From: JACMQX01 sp044225675
Lineage (GTDB): Bacteria; Pseudomonadota; Gammaproteobacteria; Burkholderiales; Burkholderiaceae_C
Length of the DNA stretch: 64,000 nt
Direction of reading: 5' to 3'
Assembly (NCBI GenBank): GCA_044225675.1
Contig: JBGAIH010000013.1
Location: 67,283-131,282, forward strand
Below the pieces are notes generated by a model that was not told the DNA's origin, did not search any database, and worked only from the letters and a program-made list of their open reading frames with translations. This document shows positions 8,406 to 16,168 of the stretch, piece by piece. The translations under genes and the position numbers were made by a program. Each line of letters begins with the position of its first letter. Positions within the stretch are counted from its first letter, which is position 1.

Positions 8406-8810
8406 ATGAACAACCGCTTTGCCACGCTCGCCGCCATCACCACCCTGACCCTGGCCGCCTGGGCGCCCGCCCAGGCCATGACCAAGGACGAGTACAAGGC
8501 CGCCAAGGACAGGATCGCCGCCGACTACAAGGCCGACAAGAAGGCCTGCGACGCCATGAAGGACAACGCCAAGGACGTCTGCGAGAAGGAGGCCAAGGGC
8601 AAGGAGAAGATCGCCCGTGCCGAACTCGAACAGAACTACAAGCCCGGCGACAAGAACGCCCGCAAGGTCGCCGAGGCCAAGGCTGACGCCGCCTACGACA
8701 TCGCCAGCGAGAAGTGCGAAGACCAGAAGGGCGAGGCCATGATCACCTGCAAGAAGGACGCCCGCGCCTCGCACGAGGCCGCGATCAAGGCGGCCAAGGG
8801 CAAGGCCTGA
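8406..8810 (+). CDS. Small Lys/Ala/Glu-rich exported protein of unknown function
   Basis: The 134-residue product has a clear signal peptide ending at AQA (about residue 24). The mature part is highly charged and probably helical. It contains repeated K-A-D-Y-K-A-like stretches (EYKAAKDRIAADYKADKKAC) and four Cys residues (KKACDAM, KDVCEKE, SEKCEDQ, MITCKKD), which could form two disulfides in the periplasm. A strong AAGGAG ribosome site precedes the ATG. Similar short Lys/Ala-rich periplasmic proteins are common in Burkholderiales, but I do not know a function. A GGGCCG/CGGCCC hairpin follows the stop (8824-8840). Confidence 0.75.
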   Translation: MNNRFATLAAITTLTLAAWAPAQAMTKDEYKAAKDRIAADYKADKKACDAMKDNAKDVCEKEAKGKEKIARAELEQNYKPGDKNARKVAEAKADAAYDIASEKCEDQKGEAMITCKKDARASHEAAIKAAKGKA

Positions 8811-8903
8811 CGCTGTGCACCACGGGCCGGCCTGCGGCCCAAGGGGGTGCCCCAGCGCGGTGCGCCCTGTACACAACGCGGCCTTCTGATTGCGTACAAA
8901 ACC

Positions 8904-8932
8904 TGGCACGGCCCATGCATGGGCCCGTGCCA
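8904..8932. promoter_or_regulatory. Near-perfect palindrome at the start of the ABC-importer operon
   Basis: The arms TGGCACGG and CCCGTGCCA flank a symmetric centre CCCATGCATGGG, with one extra G on the right. The palindrome ends inside the ATG of the ATPase gene. Just upstream, two GTAC-centred sites (TGTACA at 8868 and GCGTACA at 8892) lie 25 bp apart. Both are candidate binding sites for the GntR-family regulator encoded at the end of this operon. The palindrome could also fold in mRNA and mask initiation. Confidence 0.45.
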
Positions 8933-9978
8933 TGGACGCTGCCGCCATCCCGATTTCTCCGCGCCCGCCCACGGCGGACGCCGCCGTCGAGCTGATCGCA
9001 CTCACCAAGCGTTACGCCAGCGGCGCGCCGGCGGTCGACGCGATCAACCTGCGAATCCGCTCCGGCAGCTACTGCTGCCTGCTCGGTCCTTCGGGCTGCG
9101 GCAAGAGCACCACGCTGCGCATGGTGGCGGGCCATGAATCCGTGACCAGCGGCGACGTGCTGCTGGAAGGCCGCAACATCACCGACCTGCCAGCCGCCGC
9201 ACGCGGCACGGCCATGATGTTCCAGAGCTTCGCGCTGTTCCCGCACCTGTCGGCGCTGGACAACGTGGCCTTCTCGCTCAAGATGAAAGGCATCGGCCGG
9301 GCCGAGCGGCATGCGCGCGCGCAGGACCTGCTCGAGCGCGTGGCCATGGGCCATCTGTCGCAGCGCAAGCCGGGCGAGCTGTCGGGCGGGCAGCAGCAGC
9401 GCGTGGCCCTGGCGCGCGCGCTGATCACCCAGCCGCGCGTGCTGCTGCTGGACGAGCCGCTGTCCGCGCTCGACCCCTTCCTGCGCATCCAGATGCGCGC
9501 CGAGTTGCGCCGCTGGCAGAAGGAGCTGGGCCTGACCTTCATCCACGTGACGCACTCGCAGGAGGAGGCGATGGCGCTGGCCGACACCATGGTGGTGATG
9601 AACCACGGCCTGATCGAGCAGGTCGGCTCGCCGCACGAGGTCTACAACGCCCCGGCCAGCGAGTTCGTCGCACGCTTCATGGGCGGACACAACGTCATCG
9701 ACACCGGCGCGGGCAAGCTGGCCGTGCGCAACGACCACATGCACATCGCTCCGGCGGAGCCCACCGCACCGGCACAGGGCATCGCCAGCATGGGCGCCAC
9801 CGTCACCGACGTGGAGTACCAGGGCACCTATGTGCTGCTGGGCCTCGACGCGCAGACGGCCACCGGCCCCACCGGGGTGTCGGTGATGCTGCCCGAGTCC
9901 CGCTTCGCCGAACGGCCCTACCGGCCGGGCGAGGCCGTTCACCTGTCGTGGGACGCCGCGCACCGGCTGGCCGCCTGA
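8932..9978 (+). CDS. ABC importer ATPase, PotA-like (spermidine/putrescine type)
   Basis: The 348-residue product is the nucleotide-binding subunit of an importer. Walker A is GPSGCGKST (near residue 48), the Q-loop lies in MMFQSFALFPHLSALDN, the signature is LSGGQQQR, Walker B is VLLLDEP and the switch His is in HVTHSQEEA. A C-terminal TOBE-like domain (about 255-340) is typical of PotA/FbpC-type ATPases. I use the ATG at 8932; a TTG at 8890 would add 14 residues. No ribosome site is visible and the start lies against a palindrome. It is the first gene of a set with a binding protein, two permeases and a GntR regulator. Confidence 0.9.
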   Translation: MDAAAIPISPRPPTADAAVELIALTKRYASGAPAVDAINLRIRSGSYCCLLGPSGCGKSTTLRMVAGHESVTSGDVLLEGRNITDLPAAARGTAMMFQSFALFPHLSALDNVAFSLKMKGIGRAERHARAQDLLERVAMGHLSQRKPGELSGGQQQRVALARALITQPRVLLLDEPLSALDPFLRIQMRAELRRWQKELGLTFIHVTHSQEEAMALADTMVVMNHGLIEQVGSPHEVYNAPASEFVARFMGGHNVIDTGAGKLAVRNDHMHIAPAEPTAPAQGIASMGATVTDVEYQGTYVLLGLDAQTATGPTGVSVMLPESRFAERPYRPGEAVHLSWDAAHRLAA

Positions 9979-10059
9979 CGCGCCACCTTCCACACCACGC
10001 TCCACGCAGCACCTGCCGATTCCATCCACCGAACCCCATCCACACAAGGAGTACCCAGC

Positions 10060-11331
10060 ATGTCCGACGACACCCCCGATCTGCCATCCGGCATCCAGCG
10101 CCGCAGCCTGCTCAAGGGCACGGCAGGCATCCTGGCCACCGGCGTCGCGCCCTTCGTGCACGCGCAGGACAAGATCGTGCTGCGCTACCTGGGCACCGCG
10201 GTGAACCAGGACAAGGCGATCGCCGAGAAGTTCAAGGCCGACACCGGCATCGAGATCCAGTACGTGGCCGTGACCACCGACGACGTGACCAAGCGCGCCG
10301 TCACCGCGCCCAACAGCTTCGACCTGATCGACACCGAGTACTTCTCGCTCAAGAAGATCGTGCCCACCGGCAACCTCAAGGGCATCGACACGAAGAAGAT
10401 CAGGAACGCCGACAAGATCACCACGCTGTTCACCAAGGGCGAAGTGGCCGGCAAGAAGGTCGGCGACCAGGGAACGGCCCCCAAGAAGGTGATGTACCTC
10501 GAAGGCGAGAAGAGCAAGAAGTTCTCGGCCGCGCCCACGCAGTTCATGACGCTGATCCCCACCGTGTACAACGCCGACACGCTGGGCATCCGCCCCGACC
10601 TGATCAAGCGGCCGATCGACAGCTGGGCCGAGCTGCTGAACCCCGAGTTCAAGGGCAAGGCCGCGATCCTGAACATCCCGTCGATCGGCATCATGGACGC
10701 GGCCATGGTCGTGGAGGCCAAGGGCCTCTACAAGTACCCCGACAAGGGCAACATGACCAGGAAGGAGATCGACCTGACCATCAAGACGCTGATCGAAGCG
10801 AAGAAGGCCGGGCAGTTCCGCGCGCTGTGGAAGGACTTCAACGAGTCGGTCAACCTGATGGCCTCGGGCGAGGTGGTGATCCAGTCAATGTGGTCGCCGG
10901 CCGTGACGGCCGTGCGCACCAAGGGCATCGCCTGCAACTTCCAGCCGCTCAAGGAAGGCTACCGCGCCTGGGCCGCCGGCTTCGGTGTGCCGGCCACGCT
11001 GTCGGGCAAGAAGCTCGATGGCGCCTATGAGTTCATCAACTGGTTCCTCGACGGCTGGGCCGGCGCCTACCTGAACCGCCAGGGCTATTACAGCGCCGTG
11101 CTGGAGACCGCGAAGGCCAAGATGGAGGCCTACGAGTGGGCCTACTGGATGGAGGGCAAGCCCGCCACGCAGGACATCAAGAGCCCGAACGGCGACGTGC
11201 TGGCCAAGAAAGGCGCGGTGCGCGACGGCGGCAGCTACGAGCAGCGCATGGGCGGCATCGCCTGCTGGAACGCGATCATGGACGAGAACGAGTACATGGT
11301 GCGCAAGTGGAATGAGTTCGTTGCGGCTTGA
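10060..11331 (+). CDS. ABC importer periplasmic solute-binding protein, PotD-like, Tat-type signal
   Basis: This 423-residue binding protein carries a twin-arginine motif (QRRSLLKGTAG at about 13-23) followed by a weakly hydrophobic segment ending at VHAQ, so export is probably by Tat. The mature protein has the two-lobed layout of PotD-like binding proteins (family SBP_bac_8/PotD), with a hinge region around SIGIMDAAM. The 81-bp gap after the ATPase gene contains an AAGGAG ribosome site. The natural solute is not evident. The neighbouring hydantoin-racemase-like gene and nucleobase permease make a ureide, hydantoin or polyamine-like compound plausible, but this is inference. Confidence 0.88.
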   Translation: MSDDTPDLPSGIQRRSLLKGTAGILATGVAPFVHAQDKIVLRYLGTAVNQDKAIAEKFKADTGIEIQYVAVTTDDVTKRAVTAPNSFDLIDTEYFSLKKIVPTGNLKGIDTKKIRNADKITTLFTKGEVAGKKVGDQGTAPKKVMYLEGEKSKKFSAAPTQFMTLIPTVYNADTLGIRPDLIKRPIDSWAELLNPEFKGKAAILNIPSIGIMDAAMVVEAKGLYKYPDKGNMTRKEIDLTIKTLIEAKKAGQFRALWKDFNESVNLMASGEVVIQSMWSPAVTAVRTKGIACNFQPLKEGYRAWAAGFGVPATLSGKKLDGAYEFINWFLDGWAGAYLNRQGYYSAVLETAKAKMEAYEWAYWMEGKPATQDIKSPNGDVLAKKGAVRDGGSYEQRMGGIACWNAIMDENEYMVRKWNEFVAA

Positions 11332-11346
11332 TGGACGCCCCCCGAT

Positions 11347-11426
11347 GCGGCGCGAAGCGCCGCCCCGTGCCATTGCCAGAGTCAATGGCCCTTCCAGGCC
11401 GTCCAGGTCTGCGCAGGCAGACCTGG
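11347..11426 (+). promoter_or_regulatory. Hairpins between binding-protein and permease genes
   Basis: Two strong stem-loops lie in the 242-bp gap. One, 15 bp after the binding-protein stop, has arms GCGGCGC and GCGCCGC (11347-11363). The other has arms CCAGGTCTGC and GCAGACCTGG with a 4-base loop (11403-11426). Neither has a T-run, so they are not simple terminators. Such hairpins typically stabilise the upstream mRNA and lower expression of the downstream permeases. The rest of the gap is GC-rich and shows no credible gene. Confidence 0.5.
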
Positions 11427-11573
11427 AGCCGCGGCCTTCCAGCCCCCACTGGGGTGCTGCCAGCGGCCCGGCAAAGCCGGTCCGCGGCGGCCACGAACGG
11501 GCTTCGCTTCGCTTGCCCTGGGGAGGCACGCTCTGACCCCTTGCGTCCACGCGAAGAGGCCTTCAACCGCAAC

Positions 11574-12491
11574 ATGAACATGTCCACCACTCCGATCCAC
11601 GCAACTCCCCAGCCGGCGCGCACCGCCCGCGCCTGGTCGCAGGCTGCGCCGTTTACGGCGGTGTTTGTGGTGTTCTTTCTGGTTCCGCTGGCGCTGACGG
11701 TGATGGTGAGCTTCTGGAACTTCAACGAGTACGAGCTGATTCCGGGGTTCACGCTGCGCAACTACGTGAGCCAGTTCGAGGGGTGTACGCAGCTGACGGA
11801 CAACGGCGATCTGTGTGTGACGCTGGGGACGTATCTGTCGACGCTCAAGTTCTGCTTCCTGGTGTGGGCGATCACGCTGGTGCTGGGGTTCTGCGTGGCG
11901 TATTTCCTGGCGTTCCATGTGCGCTCGCCCGGCATGCAGACGCTGCTGTTCGTGCTGTGCACCGTGCCGTTCTGGACGTCCAACGTGATCCGCATGATCT
12001 CGTGGGTGCCGCTGCTCGGACGCAACGGCCTGGTCAATCAGGGCCTGATGGGGCTTGGCGTGGTGGATCAGCCGGTGGAGTGGCTGCTGTTTTCGGATTT
12101 CTCGGTGGTGCTGGCCTTCGTGCACCTGTACACGATGTTCATGATCGTGCCGATCTTCAACAGCATGATGCGGATCGACCGTTCGCTCCTGGAGGCGGCA
12201 AGCGACAGCGGCGCCTCGGGCTGGCAGACGCTGTGGAACGTGATCGTGCCGCTGTCGCGCACCGGCATCCTGATCGGCTCGATCTTCGTGATCACCATCG
12301 TCATGGGCGACTTCGTGACCATCGGCGTGATGGGTGGCCAGCAGATCGCCTCGATCGGCAAGATCATCCAGGTGCAGACCTCGTACCTGCAGTTTCCGCT
12401 GGCCGCCGCCAACGCAGTGATCCTGCTGGCCGTGGTGCTGATGATCATCTGGGGCCTGACGCGCCTCGTCGACATTCGGCGGGAGCTGTGA
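11574..12491 (+). CDS. ABC importer permease, PotB-like
   Basis: The 305-residue product is an inner-membrane permease of the binding-protein-dependent type. The first helix (AAPFTAVFVVFFLVPLALTVMVSF) is followed by a short periplasmic loop and about five more helices. The EAA loop, which docks onto the ATPase, reads LLEAASDSGASGWQTLWNVIVPLSRTGI. The start at 11574 (MNMSTT) is preceded by a weak GAAGAGG; the next Met, at 11580, is equally possible. It pairs with the permease that begins 66 bp downstream. Confidence 0.88.
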   Translation: MNMSTTPIHATPQPARTARAWSQAAPFTAVFVVFFLVPLALTVMVSFWNFNEYELIPGFTLRNYVSQFEGCTQLTDNGDLCVTLGTYLSTLKFCFLVWAITLVLGFCVAYFLAFHVRSPGMQTLLFVLCTVPFWTSNVIRMISWVPLLGRNGLVNQGLMGLGVVDQPVEWLLFSDFSVVLAFVHLYTMFMIVPIFNSMMRIDRSLLEAASDSGASGWQTLWNVIVPLSRTGILIGSIFVITIVMGDFVTIGVMGGQQIASIGKIIQVQTSYLQFPLAAANAVILLAVVLMIIWGLTRLVDIRREL

Positions 12492-12557
12492 TGGCACCGC
12501 TGCTGCGCCGCACGCACCTCTCACGCCGCCCGGCCCCCGCGGCGAGGCGAGCCTGAC

Positions 12558-13454
12558 ATGCAGGCCCGCAGTTCCGACGCACGCGCGCCCGGCTTCTGGC
12601 CGCTGGCCACCGTGTTCGCACTGTTCGTGCTGTTCCTCTACGGCCCGATGATCACGATCTTCGTGCTCAGCTTCCAGGGCCCGGAGGGGGGCCTCACGTT
12701 CCCGCTGCGCGGCGTGTCGCTGCACTGGTTCCGCAAGCTCGCCGAAGGGCTGGGCACGGTGGACATCGGCGCCGCGTTCCGCCGCTCGCTGCTGCTGGGC
12801 GCGGTGGTCATGGCCTGCACCGTGGTGCTGTCGGTGCTCGCGGGCCTGGCGTTCCGCAAGAAGCTCGCCGGGGGCAACGCGCTGTTCTTCGTCACCGTGG
12901 CCAGCCTGATCATGCCCTCGATCATCGTGTCGCTGGGCATCGGCCTGCAGTTCCGGCTGGTCGACACCGGCATCAAGGCCGTGTTCACCGCGCTCGACGC
13001 CACCACCGCACTCGAGAACTACGGCACGGCGCTGGGCCTGCTGACCTCGGCGCTCGGCGCGCATCTGACCTGGACGCTGCCATTCGGCCTGCTGATCATG
13101 TTCGCGGTGTTCAACCGCTTCAACCCGGCGTACGAGGAGGCCGCGCGCGACCTGGGCGCGACGCCCTGGCAGACCTTCCGGCATGTGGTGCTGCCCCTGA
13201 TCGGGCCGTCGGTGGTGGGCATCGGCATGTTCGGCTTCACGCTGTCGTGGGACGAGATCGCCCGCACCTCGCAGGCCATTGGCGACGTCAACACGCTGCC
13301 GCTTGAGCTGCAGGGGCTGACCTCCACCGTGACCACGCCCTCGATCTATGCGCTGGGCACCGTGACGACCGTGGTGTCGTTCGCGGTGATGGGCGTGGCG
13401 CTGGCACTGGGCTGGGCGCTGCGTCGACGCCAGCGCAAGGGGCGTGAAGCATGA
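12558..13454 (+). CDS. ABC importer permease, PotC-like
   Basis: The 298-residue product is the second membrane subunit. It has an N-terminal helix (ATVFALFVLFLYGPMITIFVLSF), about six helices in all, and the EAA loop YEEAARDLGATPWQTFRHVVLPLIGPS for contact with the ATPase. Its last 4 bp overlap the start of the GntR regulator gene (ATGA), which argues for coupled translation. Together with the preceding permease it forms the heterodimeric channel expected for the PotABCD layout. Confidence 0.88.
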   Translation: MQARSSDARAPGFWPLATVFALFVLFLYGPMITIFVLSFQGPEGGLTFPLRGVSLHWFRKLAEGLGTVDIGAAFRRSLLLGAVVMACTVVLSVLAGLAFRKKLAGGNALFFVTVASLIMPSIIVSLGIGLQFRLVDTGIKAVFTALDATTALENYGTALGLLTSALGAHLTWTLPFGLLIMFAVFNRFNPAYEEAARDLGATPWQTFRHVVLPLIGPSVVGIGMFGFTLSWDEIARTSQAIGDVNTLPLELQGLTSTVTTPSIYALGTVTTVVSFAVMGVALALGWALRRRQRKGREA

Positions 13455-14155
13455 GCGCCGCGCCCACGCCGACGGACGGCGAGATGTACGAGCGCATGGT
13501 TGCCGCCATCCGCGACCATCGCCTGCTGCCCGGCACCAAGCTGGGCGAGGACAAGCTGGCATCGGCGTTCGGCGTGTCGCGCACGCGCATCCGGCCGGTG
13601 CTGGTGCGACTGGCGAGCGAGCAGGTGGTCACGCTCACGCCCAACCGGGGCGCCACGGTCGCGCAGCCGAGCGTGCAGGAGGCCCGCGAGGTGTTCGAGG
13701 TCCGGCGCATGATCGAGCCGCCGCTGGTGGAGCGCTTCATCGCCACGGCCACCGCGCACGACATCGAGCAGCTCACTGCCTGCATCGTGCAGGAGGAGGC
13801 CGCGCGCTCGGCCGGGCAGACGCGGCTGGCGATCCGCCTGTCGGGGGACTTCCATCTGCACATCGCGCAGGCGGCGGGCCACCTCACGCTCGGCCGTATC
13901 CTGCGCGAGCTGGTGGCGCGCACCTCGCTCGTGCTCATGAGCTATGGCGCACCACCGGGTGAGGACGAGGCCGCCAGCCCGACCTGCGCCTGCCGCGAGC
14001 ACCGCGCGCTGCTCGATGCGATCCGCCTGCGCGACCCGCGCGAAGCCCGGCGCCTGATGCTCGGGCATCTGGCCCAGCTCGAATCGCAGCTGCGTTTCGC
14101 CGGGCCGGTCGATCCCGGCTCGGACCTCGGGCAGCTGCTTGCACGGGCGGCCTGA
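13451..14155 (+). CDS. GntR-family regulator, FadR-C (FCD) type
   Basis: The 234-residue product has an N-terminal winged helix (about 10-75) with GTKLGEDKLASAFGVSRTRIRPVLVRL. A helical FCD ligand domain follows (about 85-215). The metal/ligand residues seen in this class are present as His in DFHLHIAQAAGH, CREHRALLDAI and RRLMLGHL. It overlaps the permease gene by 4 bp, so it is made with the transporter it presumably represses. Candidate operators are the palindrome and the GTAC sites at the front of the operon. The inducer is probably the imported compound or a product of the downstream racemase; that is inference. Confidence 0.9.
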   Translation: MSAAPTPTDGEMYERMVAAIRDHRLLPGTKLGEDKLASAFGVSRTRIRPVLVRLASEQVVTLTPNRGATVAQPSVQEAREVFEVRRMIEPPLVERFIATATAHDIEQLTACIVQEEAARSAGQTRLAIRLSGDFHLHIAQAAGHLTLGRILRELVARTSLVLMSYGAPPGEDEAASPTCACREHRALLDAIRLRDPREARRLMLGHLAQLESQLRFAGPVDPGSDLGQLLARAA

Positions 14156-14260
14156 ACGACCGCGCAGGAACTCAAGCACCGGAACTGAAGCACCGAGCCG
14201 ACACGCCGGGACTGACACGCTGAACCGACACGCCACCCGCTCGCCTCCCGGAGCCCGCCC

Positions 14261-15040
14261 ATGCGACGCCTTCTCGTCATCAACCCGAACACCTCGCCCT
14301 CGGTGTCCGCGCTGCTGCGCACCCATGCGCAGGCAGCGGCCGGCCCCCGTGTGGCGGTGGCAGTGGCCACCGCGCGTTTCGGCGCGCCTTACATCGCCTG
14401 CGAGGCCAGCTATGCCGTGGCCGGCCATGCGACGCTTGACGCGTGGGCGCATCACCTGGCCCAGCCCGGCCCGTGGCCGGACGCGGTACTGATCGGCTGC
14501 TTCGGCGACCCGGGCCTGCTGGCCCTGCGCGAGAGTGCGGGCACGCCGGTCACCGGCCTGGCGGAGGCCGCCTTCATCGCCGCCGCGCGGCACGGGCGCT
14601 TTGCCATCGTGACGGGCGGCGCGCGCTGGGCGCCGATGCTGCGGCGGCTGGCCCAGGCCGTGGGCATGGATGAAGCACTGGCCGGCATTCACACCGTGGC
14701 GCCCACGGGCGCGGAGTTGGCGGCCAACCCGGTCTGGGCGCATCAGTTGCTGGCCCAGGCCTGCGTGGAGGCGGCCGAGGCATTCGGCGCGCAGGCCGTG
14801 ATCCTGGGGGGTGCGGGCCTGGCAGGCATGGCGGCCGCGATCCAGCCGGCGGTGCCGGTACCGGTGATCGACAGCGTGATCGCCGGCACCGAACTCGCGC
14901 TGGCACCCCGCGGCCTGCCAGCGCCGCAGCGGGTGGCGCCGGGCTTCGACGTGGCCTGGGGCAGCCTGTCGCCCGCCCTCACGGCACTGGGCTCGCCACC
15001 CGGCACGCAACTGGGCACGCCACCGGGCGCGGCACGCTAG
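14261..15040 (+). CDS. Hydantoin racemase-like protein (Asp/Glu racemase superfamily)
   Basis: The 259-residue product opens with LLVINPNTSPSVSALL, the phosphate/anion-binding start typical of HyuE/AllR-type racemases. The first catalytic Cys is present at residue 80 (GCFGDPGL). The second, normally in a GCAG motif near residue 181-184, is replaced: the segment reads ILGGAGLAGM with Gly184. A two-base racemisation mechanism would therefore be impaired or different. The gene follows the transporter-regulator operon by about 105 bp on the same strand, suggesting that it acts on the imported compound. The C-terminus has a low-complexity Gly/Thr/Pro tail. Confidence 0.78.
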   Translation: MRRLLVINPNTSPSVSALLRTHAQAAAGPRVAVAVATARFGAPYIACEASYAVAGHATLDAWAHHLAQPGPWPDAVLIGCFGDPGLLALRESAGTPVTGLAEAAFIAAARHGRFAIVTGGARWAPMLRRLAQAVGMDEALAGIHTVAPTGAELAANPVWAHQLLAQACVEAAEAFGAQAVILGGAGLAGMAAAIQPAVPVPVIDSVIAGTELALAPRGLPAPQRVAPGFDVAWGSLSPALTALGSPPGTQLGTPPGAAR

Positions 15041-15057
15041 CGCGGCCGCTGCACAGC

Positions 15058-15483
15058 TCAGTCGCGTGGCGCCAGCATGGCCAGCGTGACGCGCGATACG
15101 CAGATCAGCTCGCCGGCATCGTTCCGAATGTCCACCTGCCACACCTGCGTGGTGCGGCCTCGGTGCACCGGCCGCGCCATGCCTGTGATCGCGCCGGACG
15201 ACACGCCGCGGATGTGGTTGGCGTTGATGTCGACCCCCACCGCGCGCACACCCTCCGGCGCGGACAGCGCGGCGCCGCAGGTGCCCAGGGTTTCGGCCAG
15301 CGTCACGCTGACGCCCCCGTGCAGCAGGCCATAGGGCTGCCGGGTCCGGGGCCCCAGCGCCACCCGGGCGCAGAGGTAGTCGTCACCGACGTCGGTGAAC
15401 TCGATGCCCAGATGACCGGCGGCCGTTTCCTTGTGCACCGCATTGAGTGCGGCAACCGACATGTTTCGCTTCCAGAGGGTCAT
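15058..15483 (-). CDS. Hotdog-fold acyl-CoA thioesterase, EntH/YbdB-like (copy 1)
   Basis: The 141-residue product has one hotdog domain. The family motif HGGVSVTLAETLG contains the catalytic Glu at its centre, and the C-terminal strand region reads GRTTQVWQVDIRNDAGE. This subclass hydrolyses aromatic or short acyl-CoA and acyl-carrier thioesters. The start at 15483 follows a GGAGA ribosome site; a TTG at 15498 is also in frame. It is convergent with the racemase gene and lies downstream of a close paralogue (15627-16052) on the same strand, so the pair looks like a tandem duplication. Confidence 0.88.
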   Translation of the reverse strand: MTLWKRNMSVAALNAVHKETAAGHLGIEFTDVGDDYLCARVALGPRTRQPYGLLHGGVSVTLAETLGTCGAALSAPEGVRAVGVDINANHIRGVSSGAITGMARPVHRGRTTQVWQVDIRNDAGELICVSRVTLAMLAPRD

Positions 15484-15540
15484 GGCCCGGGTCTCCAAGG
15501 GGATGATGCGGCCGCCGATGGCCCCCTGCTACGCAAAGGA

Positions 15541-15566
15541 CTGCGACCCCGCTCCCGGGGCCGCAG
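15541..15566 (-). terminator. Stem-loop between the two thioesterase genes
   Basis: Arms CTGCGACCCCG and CGGGGCCGCAG pair with one mismatch around a CTCC loop. There is no T-run on either side, so it is at best a weak or Rho-assisted terminator of the upstream thioesterase, or a leader structure for the downstream one. Confidence 0.35.
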
Positions 15567-15582
15567 CAGGCCGGCACAGGAA

Positions 15583-15602
15583 TGTAAGTGTAACTTCTTA
15601 CA
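15583..15602 (-). promoter_or_regulatory. Inverted repeat TGTAAG-N8-CTTACA before thioesterase copy 1
   Basis: A 6-bp inverted repeat with an 8-bp spacer lies about 100 bp upstream of the thioesterase start in an AT-richer patch. It could be an operator or part of a promoter. No cognate regulator is adjacent. Confidence 0.35.
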
Positions 15603-15626
15603 AAGCCCCCTCGGGCCCGCGCCAGA

Positions 15627-16052
15627 CTACGCCTTGGGTGCGAGTACCGCCATGGTGATGCGCGAGACGCAGGTCAGCTCGCCCGCGTCGTTGTGCAGAT
15701 CGATCTGCCAGACATGGGTGGTCCGGCCCATGTGCACCGGGCGTGTCGTGCCGGTGACCCAGCCGGAGGTGGCGCCCTTGATGTGGTTGGCATTGATGTC
15801 CAGGCCCACGGCGCGGAATCCCTCAGGTGTCGCGTAGGCCGCGCCGCAGGAGCCGAGCGTTTCGGCCAGTACCACGCTCACGCCGCCATGCAGCAGACCG
15901 TAGGGCTGGCGCGTGCGCGAGTCGACCGGCACGCGCGCGGTGATGAAGTCGGGGCCGACTTCGAGGAACTCGATGCCGAGGTGGCCGACCGCCGTGTCCT
16001 TGTGGATGGCGGTCAGTTCGGCGACGGAGACGGGTTTTTTCCAGATGCTCAA
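15627..16052 (-). CDS. Hotdog-fold acyl-CoA thioesterase, EntH/YbdB-like (copy 2)
   Basis: This paralogue of the downstream copy has the same HGGVSVVLAETLGSCGA active-site segment with its central Glu, and the same GRTTHVWQIDLHNDAGE ending. There is no ATG at the right place. A TTG at 16052, 8 bases after GAGGA, begins LSIWKKPVSVAEL and gives 141 residues, exactly the length of the sister protein, so TTG is the likely start. The upstream gene on this strand is the uracil/xanthine permease, 116 bp away. The substrates of the two copies cannot be told apart from sequence. Confidence 0.86.
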   Translation of the reverse strand: MSIWKKPVSVAELTAIHKDTAVGHLGIEFLEVGPDFITARVPVDSRTRQPYGLLHGGVSVVLAETLGSCGAAYATPEGFRAVGLDINANHIKGATSGWVTGTTRPVHMGRTTHVWQIDLHNDAGELTCVSRITMAVLAPKA

Positions 16053-16168
16053 GGTTCGGTCCTCGAAGGTGTTGTGCGGTGCGATGCTCGGGCGCGCGGC
16101 GCGGCGGGTCCTTTTGCAATGCGAAGGGTCCGCCAGACCACGCCGCCCGATCCGGCCGAGCGGCCGGG

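Noticed and set aside
12491..12556. 21-codon frame between the two permease genes
   Set aside because: It overlaps the first permease's stop, is Arg/Pro/Ala-rich and has no ribosome site; it is probably only a coupling spacer.
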